Shown one piece after another: positions 28,560 to 36,337 of a stretch of 64,000 bases of DNA. A program made the translations under genes and the position numbers. The stretch's first letter is position 1. Each line of letters begins with the position of its first letter. Under the pieces are notes generated by a model. That model saw only the letters and a program-made list of their open reading frames with translations. It did not search any database and was not told where the DNA came from. Origin of the DNA: Rubrivivax sp. (GTDB lineage: Bacteria; Pseudomonadota; Gammaproteobacteria; Burkholderiales; Burkholderiaceae_C); NCBI GenBank assembly GCA_019635315.1, contig JAHBZT010000004.1, positions 620,001 through 684,000 of the forward strand, given 5' to 3'.

Positions 28560-29537
28560 TCAATTCGGCTTCTTCGCGCGCTCGGCCACCAGGCGCTGCT
28601 CGGCGCCGGCCTGCAAGGTATCGAGCTGGGCGCGGAAGCCCTTGGGGTCGACCAGCGGATGCGGCTCGCCGGGCTTGCGGGTCTTCAGCAGTTCCTTGGC
28701 TTCGGTCAGGCCGTTGGAGAAGGCGTGCGTCGTCAGGTGCGTGGTGACGGGATCGGTGGCGTCTTCGGTCAGCGCGCGGATGCGCTTGACGCTGGCGATG
28801 AAGGCCTCGACCTGCTCCGGCCCCTTGATCGCATTGAGGCCGAGGCCGCCCACGGTGAAGGCGCGGTGGCGACGGCCGCCGTCGTAGGCGTCGAAGGCGA
28901 AGGAGGCGGTGCCCATCGTGTGCCCCGGCGTCTCGAAGGCCTGCAGCCGGATGTCGCCGACCTGCAGCACCTGGCCGTCGGTCAGCACGATGTCCTTGTC
29001 GATCATGGTCCAGCGGTTCGGCCGCGTGGCCGACTCCGCCGCCGACTCGGCGGCCTCGCGCCAGCCCTCGGCCGTCATCGCGAAGCGCGCGCGCGGCAGG
29101 GCGGCCTTCAGCGCGGCGGCGCCACCGGCGTGGTCGAAGTGGCCGTGCGTGATGACGACCTGCCGGATGTCCTGCGGGTCGAAGCCGAGCTGGCGGATGT
29201 GGTCGAGCATCGGGCCGGTGTAGGGGCCGTACAGGGCGTCGATCAGCACATGGCCCTGGGGCGAGGTGATCAGCCACGCCGACACCCAGCAGATGCCAAC
29301 GTAGTAGACGTTGTCGAAGGCCTTGTACGGCTCGATCCTCTGCAGCGCGGCGTTCTGCAGGAAACGGCCCAGGTCCGGCGGCATGCGTCCCGTGTCGCCG
29401 AAAACCTTGAACAGCGCGGCGATCGGCGCCGACTCGCAGCGCGTGGTCAGCGGCTCCTGGGCGGATGCCGCGCCGACGCAGGCGGCAGCTGCGGCAGCGC
29501 AGGTCGACGTGCGGAGGAACGAGGTCGGGAAGGTCAT
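28560..29537 (-). CDS. Secreted metallo-beta-lactamase-fold hydrolase
   Basis: The 325-residue product has a signal peptide (SFLRTSTCAAAAAACVGAASAQ) and the metal-binding motif THGHFDHAGG with His131, His133, Asp135 and His136, followed by FETPGHTMGTASF. The pattern resembles subclass B3-type enzymes and related periplasmic hydrolases. First gene of the hpa-type operon, with AGGAG ten bases before the ATG at 29537. It might hydrolyse an ester or lactone of the aromatic substrate in the periplasm; antibiotic hydrolysis is possible from the fold but nothing here points to it. Confidence 0.85.
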   Translation of the reverse strand: MTFPTSFLRTSTCAAAAAACVGAASAQEPLTTRCESAPIAALFKVFGDTGRMPPDLGRFLQNAALQRIEPYKAFDNVYYVGICWVSAWLITSPQGHVLIDALYGPYTGPMLDHIRQLGFDPQDIRQVVITHGHFDHAGGAAALKAALPRARFAMTAEGWREAAESAAESATRPNRWTMIDKDIVLTDGQVLQVGDIRLQAFETPGHTMGTASFAFDAYDGGRRHRAFTVGGLGLNAIKGPEQVEAFIASVKRIRALTEDATDPVTTHLTTHAFSNGLTEAKELLKTRKPGEPHPLVDPKGFRAQLDTLQAGAEQRLVAERAKKPN

Positions 29538-29645
29538 GGCTGCTGTCTCCTGCCGGTAGGCCGCTTCGGGGGAGGGCCGTCTTGATGCGGCGCAAGTGTG
29601 GTGCGACGAGGCGACCTCCCACAACCAATGCTTTCTGGGCGGTTT

Positions 29646-29660
29646 TCAAGCCCCGCTTGA
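29646..29660. promoter_or_regulatory. Palindrome TCAAGC-CCC-GCTTGA, probable LysR-type site
   Basis: Perfect six-base inverted arms with a three-base centre, ending 10 bases before the lysR start codon in the 133-base gap shared with the divergent operon. A weaker CTTG-N8-CAAG pair lies at about 29583-29598. LysR regulators commonly bind such sites between their own gene and the target operon. Confidence 0.4.
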
Positions 29661-29670
29661 TAATGGCGGC

Positions 29671-30588
29671 ATGCCGCTGACCCGCTACACGCTGCGCCAG
29701 ATCGAGGCCTTCACCGCGGTGGCCGAGGCCCACAGCTTCACGCTGGCCGCATCGCGACTGGGCCTGACGGCGCAGGCGGTGAGCCAGCTGGTGGCCGAGC
29801 TGGAGGCCCTCCTCGGCTTCCGCCTGTTCGACCGCACCACGCGCAAGGTGGCCCTATCCAGCGCAGGGCGCGACTTCCTGCCCTCGGCGGCGACGCTGCT
29901 GCGCCACGTGCATGCCGCCGACAGCGCTGCCGACGACGTGCGCAACCGGGCCTCGGGCGTGGTGCGCGTGGGCGCACCACTGGTGCTGGCGTCCACGGCG
30001 CTGCCGATGGCCATGCGCGAGTACCACAAGCACAAGCCCAAGGTGGTCGTGCGCGTGCGCGACGTGCCGGTCGACCTGCTCGTCGACCGCGTGGCCGATG
30101 GCGACGTCGACCTGGCGATCGGCCCCGACCGCCATACCGGCCCCACTGTGCAGGCCAGGCCCTTGTTCGACAGCGCCTGGGTGCTGTGGTGCGCGCCCGA
30201 CCACGCCCTGGCCCGACACCGCCGTGCGGTGCGCTGGGCCGAACTGGCGACCGTGCCGATTGTCTCCGCCGGGCGCGACCACGAACACAACGTCGCCCAG
30301 ATGCACCAGGACGTGCCCGCGGGCACCCGGGTGACGCCGGTGGACGTGGTGGACAACATCTCCACGGCGCTGGGCATCGCGGCCCAGGGTCTGGCCGTCA
30401 CGCTCGCCCCGGCCTATGTCGCCGTGCTCGCCAGGCCCCTGGGGCTGGTGATGAAGCGCGTCGTGCAGCCGGAGTCGGTGCGCAAGGTCTGCCTGTATGC
30501 GCCCGTCACGCGGACCCTGTCACCCGCGGCCGAGGGCTTCGCCGACTTCCTGGGGGCGTGGATGCGGCGTTGGGGCGTCGATCTGTGA
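29671..30588 (+). CDS. LysR family transcriptional regulator
   Basis: The 305-residue product has the N-terminal helix-turn-helix TLRQIEAFTAVAEAHSFTLAASRLGLTAQAVSQLVAELEALLG (written in parts) followed by FRLFDRTTRKVALSSAGR, and a periplasmic-binding-protein-like effector domain with DGDVDLAIGPDR. Divergent from the nine-gene hpa-type operon, so it is its most likely activator; an aromatic pathway intermediate would be the usual inducer. The start at MPLTRYTLRQ (29671) is the usual family length; an upstream frame extends through the intergenic operator. Confidence 0.9.
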   Translation: MPLTRYTLRQIEAFTAVAEAHSFTLAASRLGLTAQAVSQLVAELEALLGFRLFDRTTRKVALSSAGRDFLPSAATLLRHVHAADSAADDVRNRASGVVRVGAPLVLASTALPMAMREYHKHKPKVVVRVRDVPVDLLVDRVADGDVDLAIGPDRHTGPTVQARPLFDSAWVLWCAPDHALARHRRAVRWAELATVPIVSAGRDHEHNVAQMHQDVPAGTRVTPVDVVDNISTALGIAAQGLAVTLAPAYVAVLARPLGLVMKRVVQPESVRKVCLYAPVTRTLSPAAEGFADFLGAWMRRWGVDL

Positions 30589-30852
30589 ATGGCGGCGCGG
30601 GCCGGTCTCGCAGCGGCGGGACGGCCTGGTGCCCGAGATCGCAGGGGACCGCAGCGGGACGCGCGAGTTGCCTCGCCGTCGCGTGACGCCAGCCGGCCGG
30701 GATGGCCAGGTTCGACGAGACGGCGGTCCGGCGTTTGCCAGATCAGGTCGGCAAACCTGTCGGTACGTCGCCCACGCCGTGCCGCCCGAGCGCCCGATTG
30801 GCGTCTGAACGACACCCGCCTGTTGACAATGTCGTGGGAGTGACGGGGTGAG

Positions 30853-30874
30853 GAAGGGTCCCTGTGGACCCTTC
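30853..30874. repeat. Inverted repeat (9-base stem, CTGT loop)
   Basis: GAAGGGTCC and GGACCCTTC are perfectly complementary around CTGT. There is no T-run after it, so it is not a standard terminator. It lies 265 bases after the lysR stop and 278 bases before the Lrp gene. Confidence 0.5.
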
Positions 30875-31033
30875 GTCGCCGCTCCGCAGCGCTCGGGCGA
30901 GTCAGCCCGCGGGCGCGGGTGTCCACGATCGCGATCCTTCGGAGCACCGCCCACGGCCCGAGGGCAAACCCGGATCCGGCCCAACGGCCGGCGCGGCCTC
31001 AGCCCCTGCGAGGCAGGACCCTGGATTCGGGCG

Positions 31034-31053
31034 CCGGAAGAAAAATCTTCCGG
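31034..31053. promoter_or_regulatory. Inverted repeat CCGGAAGA-AAAA-TCTTCCGG, possible Lrp operator
   Basis: Eight-base perfect arms around an A-run, 98 bases before the Lrp/AsnC gene start. Lrp-type proteins often bind symmetric sites with an A/T centre in front of their own gene, so autoregulation is the simplest reading. Confidence 0.35.
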
Positions 31054-31151
31054 TGCCGGTGTCACTTTCGCAATCTCGTTGCACAAGACAGGCAGGAGGC
31101 CCGCGATCCGCATCGCCCGGGCCGTCGAAGACCACTGCAACGAGGCACAAC

Positions 31152-31616
31152 GTGATCGACCGAACGGACAAGCGGATCCTCGAGATCCTCCAGGAGGACA
31201 GCACCTGCGCGGTGGCGGAGATCGCCGCCAAGGTCAACCTCTCGACCACGCCCTGCTGGCGCCGCATCCAGAAACTCGAGCAGGAGGGCGTCATCCGGCG
31301 CCGCGTGGCCCTGCTCGACGCCGGGAAGGTCAACGTCGGCGTGACCGTCTTCGTCGAGATCAAGACCGCTCAGCACAACGCCGCCTGGCTGAAGTCCTTT
31401 CGCGAGGCCGTGGCCTGCATTCCCGAGGTGGTCGAGGTCTACCGCACGAGCGGCAACATCGACTATCTCCTGAAGGTCGTCGTTCCCAGCATCTCGGCCT
31501 ACGACGACGTCTACAAGCGGCTGATCCGCGCGGTGGAACTGCACGACGTGAGCTCGAGCTTCTCGATGGAGATCCTCAAGTCGACCACCGCCCTGCCGCT
31601 GGGCTACCTGGGCTAG
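31152..31616 (+). CDS. Lrp/AsnC family transcriptional regulator
   Basis: The 154-residue product starts IDRTDKRILEILQED and has the AsnC helix-turn-helix (VAEIAAKVNLSTTPCWRRIQKLEQEGVI in parts) and a RAM/ligand domain with VEVYRTSGNIDYLLKVVV. The start is a GTG at 31152 with GAGG upstream; a longer frame from 30864 would add 96 residues unlike the family. Lrp-type regulators respond to amino acids. The next gene downstream in the same direction is the TonB receptor, 374 bases away, which could be a target along with its own promoter. Confidence 0.93.
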   Translation: MIDRTDKRILEILQEDSTCAVAEIAAKVNLSTTPCWRRIQKLEQEGVIRRRVALLDAGKVNVGVTVFVEIKTAQHNAAWLKSFREAVACIPEVVEVYRTSGNIDYLLKVVVPSISAYDDVYKRLIRAVELHDVSSSFSMEILKSTTALPLGYLG

Positions 31617-31990
31617 GGTTTTCGCGCAGCCGCGGCGGAGCCGGAATGCGATTTCCGCGCACGCGATCCATGCGGAATGTCTTCCTAGCGAAAACGCACT
31701 GGAGGAGCAAGATTGAAAAATTCGTCCATGCGCCTGTCGATAGACTTCCGTTCGCTCGATCGACATCGAATGAGTGAAACGAGCGGCGTAATTCAGACTG
31801 TTTCCGGAAGGCGCGACAAGAGCACCGGAACTGGCTAAACCTACCTGAGGTGGCAAACCCGTTTCGGTGATCGTCACCACCTTGCGGATCCCGGGCGTCC
31901 TCGAATCGAGAGCGGCTAGCCGGCCCGAACGCCGGTAAATCGAGGCACCGCACGATTGTTATTGGCAGCGTTATTCGGAGCTTATTCGCG
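31617..31990. other. Intergenic region before the TonB receptor, A/T-richer than surroundings
   Basis: The 374 bases are clearly less GC-rich than neighbouring DNA, most of all just before the receptor start (TTGTTATTGG and TTATTCGGAGC). GTTTTCGC (31618-31625) and GCGAAAAC (31688-31695) are a distant perfect inverted pair. A GGAAC element near 31830 might be a -35 for an ECF sigma factor, but no matching -10 could be fixed. No gene and no clear Fur box was seen. Confidence 0.45.
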
Positions 31991-34438
31991 ATGAATTCAT
32001 TTCGAGATGGTTACAGAATTCTTCGTCCCAGCGTGATCGCGCTGGCGGTGGCTGCCATGCCCTGCGTGGTCGCCGTCCACGCCCATGCCCAGGCGGCCGC
32101 CGAGCAGCGGCAGAGCTACCAGCTGCCGAGTGCGCCGTTGGACAGGACGCTGCTGCAGATCGCCGCGCAGAGCGGGGTGCTGATCGCGTTCGACCCGGCG
32201 CAGGTCCGCGCGCTGGTGTCGCCGCCGGTCGTCGGGACCTTCTCGGCGGCCGAGGCCTTCCGGCGTGCGCTCGAAGGCTCCGGGTTCGAGGTGTACACGA
32301 CGGCCAGCGGGTCCCTGGCACTGCGCCGGGCCGCGGCGGCCCCCGTTTCGACGCCCACCGCCGCGCCGGCAGCCACCGTGGCGCCGGCGCCGGCCAGACC
32401 GCGGCCCGCGCCCCGGGAAGCGCCGGTCGTGGTCGACGACAGCCTGCCCATAGTGACCGTTGTCGCCCAGCGCGACTCGGGCGGTACCGGCTTCGCCGTC
32501 GAATCCTCGAGCACCTACACCCGCGGCGACACGTCGCTGCGCGAGACGCCGAAGGCCATCACCGTGGTCAACGCGGCCGTCATCCAGAGCCAGTCCGCCG
32601 CCGACCTGACGGACGTGCTGCGCAATGCCGCCGGCGTGGTCGGCATCGCGTCCAGCGGCCAGCCGACCTTCAACGTGCGGGGCTTCGTGGCCCCCGTCGC
32701 GGAGGACGGCATGAGCCTGCCGCAGGAGGCCGTCGCCTCCGTGCTGACGCCGATGGCGGCGATCGCCAGCGTCGAGGTCATCAAGGGGCCGTCGGCGATC
32801 CTGGCCGGCAACAACCCGCCCGGCGGCGTCATCAACATCGTCAAGAAGATGCCCCAGGTCCACCCGTTCAAGGAACTGCAGGCGGAGGTCGGCCCCGATG
32901 GCCGGGCGCTGCTGGGCTTCGACGCGACCGGAGCGCTGACGGCGGACAAGAAGCTGCGCTACCGCTTCACCGTCTCGGGGAACCGTGCCGATCGGACAGC
33001 CATGGGCTACGACGGCGGCAAGGGCCACTACATCGCGCCGACGCTGCAGTGGAAGGACCAGCGAACCGACCTGACGCTGGCCGTGAGCCAGACCGTCAAC
33101 CGGGCCCCACGCTCGCAGTTCACCGTGGGCATCGCCGGGGGAGGCCTGCTCGAGGGCTTCCTCGACTATCCGCTGGGCAACGAGGCCGACGGCTTCGAGA
33201 TCGAGTCCCGGACCGTCGGCGTGAAGCTCGAGCAGGAGATCACCGACAGCCTGGACTTCGTGAGCCACCTGCTCGACAACCGCTCGACCCAGGAAAGCGC
33301 CGTGTGGGCCGCGATCACGCCGATCGCGGCCAACAACAGCCTGCGCCTGTTCGGCATCTCGTCGAAGAACAAGTACACGACCACGAACTTCAAGAACTAC
33401 CTGCGCCTGTACGTCGACCGCGAGACCTTCGATGCCACGCTGCTGTTCGGGGCCGATCTGCGCCGGGGGCGCGTCGTCAACTACTCGCAGGTCGCGAGCT
33501 CGAGCTTCACGATTCCCGACTTCCGGGTGCCGACCGCCGTACCGCCGCTGACCGTCGACCGGCGCCTCGTGAGCGACGGCGACAACGAACTCGTCGGCGG
33601 CTATGTCCAGGTGCAGGCCAACCGCGGCCCGTTCCACTTCCTGGGCTCGGTGCGCTACGACGACTTCGAGTCCGAGGCGACGCGCTATGCGGCCAACGGC
33701 AACGAGACCAAGGTGCCGCCCAGCGGCCAGGCCGGCGTCAGCACCAGCCTGGGCGTGCTGTACGACCTGACCCCCTGGCTGTCGGCCTATGTCAGCCACA
33801 ACGAGGGCTTCCAGCCCAACATGGCGACCACCTCGTCCGGCGAGCAGATCGACCCAAAGCGCAGCACGCAGCTCGATGCCGGCCTGAAGTTCGGCCTGCG
33901 CAACGGCAAGCTGCAGGGCACGGTGGCGCTGTACCGCAACACCTACGTCAACGAGCCGGTGGCCGACCCGGCCAGCCCGGGCTCGTCGATCGGCGTCAGC
34001 GGCGCCGTGGCCAAGGGCATCGAGCTCGAGCTGCAGGGCCAGTTGCGGCCGGGCTGGAACGTCAGTGCGCAGTACGCCTACATGGACTACCAGCAGCCGC
34101 CCACGCCGCCGCCCCTGATCATCCACTTCCCGCGTCACAAGGCCGGGCTGTGGCTGACCCACAACTTCAGCGCCCCGGCGCTGCAGGGCTTCGGCGTCGG
34201 CGCCGGCCTGTTCTACGGCAGCGGCGAGCGGGTCTCGCCGACGACGAAGATCCCGTCGCAGCTGCAGGCCGACCTGGGCCTGTTCTACCGGCGGCAGGGC
34301 CTCAACCTGAACCTGTCGGTGAAGAACCTGTTCGACCGCGCGAACTACAACCCGGTCGCGATGGTCGGCACCAACCTCGGGACGATCCCCATGGGCACGC
34401 CGCGCACGGTCACGCTGACCGCCGCCTACAGCTTCTGA
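31991..34438 (+). CDS. TonB-dependent siderophore-type receptor with STN signalling domain
   Basis: Outer-membrane receptor of 815 residues. After the signal peptide (to HAHAQA) comes an STN domain (about residues 40-115: YQLPSAPLDRTLLQIAAQSGVLIAFDP in parts), a Pro/Ala-rich linker, a plug domain with TLRETPKAITVV-like start, FNVRGF and EVIKGPSAILAGNNPPGGVINIV, and a beta-barrel ending in AYSF, a typical C-terminal aromatic. STN domains signal to FecR-type anti-sigma factors; a fecI/fecR pair lies at 40503-42036. The ligand is probably a ferric siderophore or a peptide. The ABC gene follows after 78 bases. Confidence 0.93.
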   Translation: MNSFRDGYRILRPSVIALAVAAMPCVVAVHAHAQAAAEQRQSYQLPSAPLDRTLLQIAAQSGVLIAFDPAQVRALVSPPVVGTFSAAEAFRRALEGSGFEVYTTASGSLALRRAAAAPVSTPTAAPAATVAPAPARPRPAPREAPVVVDDSLPIVTVVAQRDSGGTGFAVESSSTYTRGDTSLRETPKAITVVNAAVIQSQSAADLTDVLRNAAGVVGIASSGQPTFNVRGFVAPVAEDGMSLPQEAVASVLTPMAAIASVEVIKGPSAILAGNNPPGGVINIVKKMPQVHPFKELQAEVGPDGRALLGFDATGALTADKKLRYRFTVSGNRADRTAMGYDGGKGHYIAPTLQWKDQRTDLTLAVSQTVNRAPRSQFTVGIAGGGLLEGFLDYPLGNEADGFEIESRTVGVKLEQEITDSLDFVSHLLDNRSTQESAVWAAITPIAANNSLRLFGISSKNKYTTTNFKNYLRLYVDRETFDATLLFGADLRRGRVVNYSQVASSSFTIPDFRVPTAVPPLTVDRRLVSDGDNELVGGYVQVQANRGPFHFLGSVRYDDFESEATRYAANGNETKVPPSGQAGVSTSLGVLYDLTPWLSAYVSHNEGFQPNMATTSSGEQIDPKRSTQLDAGLKFGLRNGKLQGTVALYRNTYVNEPVADPASPGSSIGVSGAVAKGIELELQGQLRPGWNVSAQYAYMDYQQPPTPPPLIIHFPRHKAGLWLTHNFSAPALQGFGVGAGLFYGSGERVSPTTKIPSQLQADLGLFYRRQGLNLNLSVKNLFDRANYNPVAMVGTNLGTIPMGTPRTVTLTAAYSF

Positions 34439-34516
34439 GCGGGCTGCCGAGCCATGCCCAGCGACACCGGCGCGATGCCGGTCCCGTCCGCCGGCGTGCG
34501 CCGGCAAGGAACGACG

Positions 34517-36337
34517 ATGAGCCCGCCGCAGGCCACCCCCGACATCCGCTACCAGGAGCGCAACGAGCAGCGGGCACGCTTCCACACCTCGGTGTGGGAG
34601 CTGTTCGTGCCGTACTGGAAGTATTCCAGCGAGCGCTGGGTCTCCGGCCTGCTGGCGCTGTTCGTGGTGACGATCGGCTTCGTCGAGGTGTACTACGGCG
34701 TCTGGCGCAACGGCTGGACCGGGCAGTTCTACGACGCGGTCGGCGCGCAGCAGTTCGCGACGCTGTTCCCGCTGCTGTCCAAGTTCATCGTCATCGTGCT
34801 GCTCAACGTGTGCGCGCTGCTGCTCAGCATGATGGCCAACGCGCTGCTGCAGCTGCGCTGGCGCACCTGGCTGACCGCCTACCTGGTCGACAAGTGGACG
34901 CACAACGAGACCTACTACCGCATCGAGCGCGACAAGATCCTCGACAACGCCGACCAGCGCATCGCGGAGGACGCCCACATCTTCACGCAGAAGACCTGCA
35001 GCCTGGTGCTGTCCTTCATCCGCGTGCCGGTGTCCATCGTCACCTACGGCGCGCTGCTGTACCAGCTCTCGGGTGACTTCCCGATCACGATCGGCGACAC
35101 CAGCTTCGCGATCCCCGGCTACCTGGTGATCTTCGCGCTGCTGTACTCGGGCGGCATCCTGCTGCTGACGCATCTGTTCGGGCGCAAGCTGATCCCGCTG
35201 AACTTCGCCAAGCAGAAGGCCGAGGCCGACTACCGCAGCATGCTGATCCAGGTGCGCGAGGGCTCCGAGCAGATCGCGCTGTACGGCGGCGGCAAGACCG
35301 AGGCGACGCGGCTGAAGATCAACTTCGAGGCCGTCAAGGACACGACCTGGCAGATGGTGTTGGTGCAGCGCAACCTGCTGGCCTGCATGCTGATCCCGGG
35401 CAGCCTGAACAGCATCATCCCGACGCTGCTGTCGCTGCCGCTGATGGCCACCGGCGCCTGGACCCTGGGCACGATGATGAAGATCACCGCCGCCTTCGTC
35501 TCGCTCGAGGTGGCGCTGGGCTTCTTCCCGGGTGCCTACGACGACTTCGCCGCCTGGCGCGCGGTCGTGCGGCGCATGCTGTCGCTGCTGGACGCGGTGG
35601 AGCCGGCCGAGCCGGTGCAGGGGCTGGCGCTGGAGACCCGCGACGACGCGGCGATCGAGATCGAGTCGCTGACGCTGGCCGGCATGGACGGCACCGTGCT
35701 GGCCCGCGTGCCGGCCTTCCGCATCGAGCCGGGCGCGCGCTGCCTGATCCGCGGTGCCTCCGGCTCGGGCAAGACCACGCTGCTGCGCGCGATCGCCGGG
35801 CTGTGGCCCTACGGGCAGGGCACGATCCGCAGGCCCGAGCGTGCCGCGATGATGTTCGTGCCGCAGAAGAGCTACCTGCCGGTGGGCACGCTCAAGCAGG
35901 CGCTGTGTTTCCCGGGCCCGGACACCGAGGTGCCCGACGCGCGGGCGCGCCAGGCGCTGATCGACTGCGACCTGCACAAGTACGCCGACGCGCTGCACGA
36001 ACCCGACCGCTGGGGTCGCCGACTGTCCGGCGGCGAGCAGCAGCGGCTGGCCTTCGCGCGCATCCTGCTGCAGCGGCCGACGCATGTGTTCCTCGACGAG
36101 GCGACGAGTGCGCTCGATGAAGCCTCCGAGCATCGCCTGTACAGCCGCCTGCTCGAGGCGCTGCCGGGCAGCACCCTGGTCAGCGTCGCCCACCGCAAGG
36201 AGGTAGCGCGGTACCACGACCAGTTCGTCGACCTGGTGCCGGTGGCCCCCGAGGGCGCCGCCGATGCCGCGACCGCCACCAGCGAGGCCGGCACCCGGCC
36301 CGCACTCGGCCTGCAGCCGCGGCCGGCCGCCGCATGA
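34517..36337 (+). CDS. SbmA/BacA/YddA-like ABC transporter, fused membrane and ATPase domains
   Basis: Inner-membrane transporter of 606 residues. The N-terminal half has about six membrane segments with the SbmA/BacA-like sequence WRNGWTGQFYDAVGAQQF and LRWRTWLTAYLVDKWTHNETYYRI; the C-terminal half is an ATPase with Walker A RGASGSGKTTLLRA, signature RLSGGEQQRLAFARI and Walker B HVFLDEATSALDE. The start at 34517 has AAGGA five bases upstream. SbmA and BacA import peptides such as microcin B17; relatives with an ATPase (YddA, BclA) also move peptides or fatty acids. It overlaps tldE by four bases, linking it to a peptide-processing protease. Confidence 0.88.
   Translation: MSPPQATPDIRYQERNEQRARFHTSVWELFVPYWKYSSERWVSGLLALFVVTIGFVEVYYGVWRNGWTGQFYDAVGAQQFATLFPLLSKFIVIVLLNVCALLLSMMANALLQLRWRTWLTAYLVDKWTHNETYYRIERDKILDNADQRIAEDAHIFTQKTCSLVLSFIRVPVSIVTYGALLYQLSGDFPITIGDTSFAIPGYLVIFALLYSGGILLLTHLFGRKLIPLNFAKQKAEADYRSMLIQVREGSEQIALYGGGKTEATRLKINFEAVKDTTWQMVLVQRNLLACMLIPGSLNSIIPTLLSLPLMATGAWTLGTMMKITAAFVSLEVALGFFPGAYDDFAAWRAVVRRMLSLLDAVEPAEPVQGLALETRDDAAIEIESLTLAGMDGTVLARVPAFRIEPGARCLIRGASGSGKTTLLRAIAGLWPYGQGTIRRPERAAMMFVPQKSYLPVGTLKQALCFPGPDTEVPDARARQALIDCDLHKYADALHEPDRWGRRLSGGEQQRLAFARILLQRPTHVFLDEATSALDEASEHRLYSRLLEALPGSTLVSVAHRKEVARYHDQFVDLVPVAPEGAADAATATSEAGTRPALGLQPRPAAA

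Larger units (their letters stand above)
30589..31151. other. Intergenic region before the Lrp gene, two inverted repeats
   Basis: The 563 bases hold no convincing gene: open frames are arginine/proline-rich and lack ribosome sites. Two perfect inverted repeats are present: GAAGGGTCC-CTGT-GGACCCTTC (30853-30874) and CCGGAAGA-AAAA-TCTTCCGG (31034-31053). No known riboswitch pattern was recognised. Confidence 0.5.

Noticed and set aside
30875-31150. Riboswitch or attenuator before the Lrp gene
   Set aside because: No cobalamin, glycine, TPP, SAM or other known conserved box was recognised in the leader, and the hairpins lack T-runs.
31700-31990. Fur box before the STN-type TonB receptor
   Set aside because: The A/T-rich stretch has TTGTTATTGG and TTATTC, but no good match to the 19-base Fur consensus could be laid out.
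31997-36217. Open minus-strand frame of about 1400 codons
   Set aside because: It lies antisense to the TonB receptor and ABC transporter, which have clear domains and ribosome sites. The predicted protein is Ala/Arg/Gly/His-rich with no motif. High GC makes such shadow frames common.
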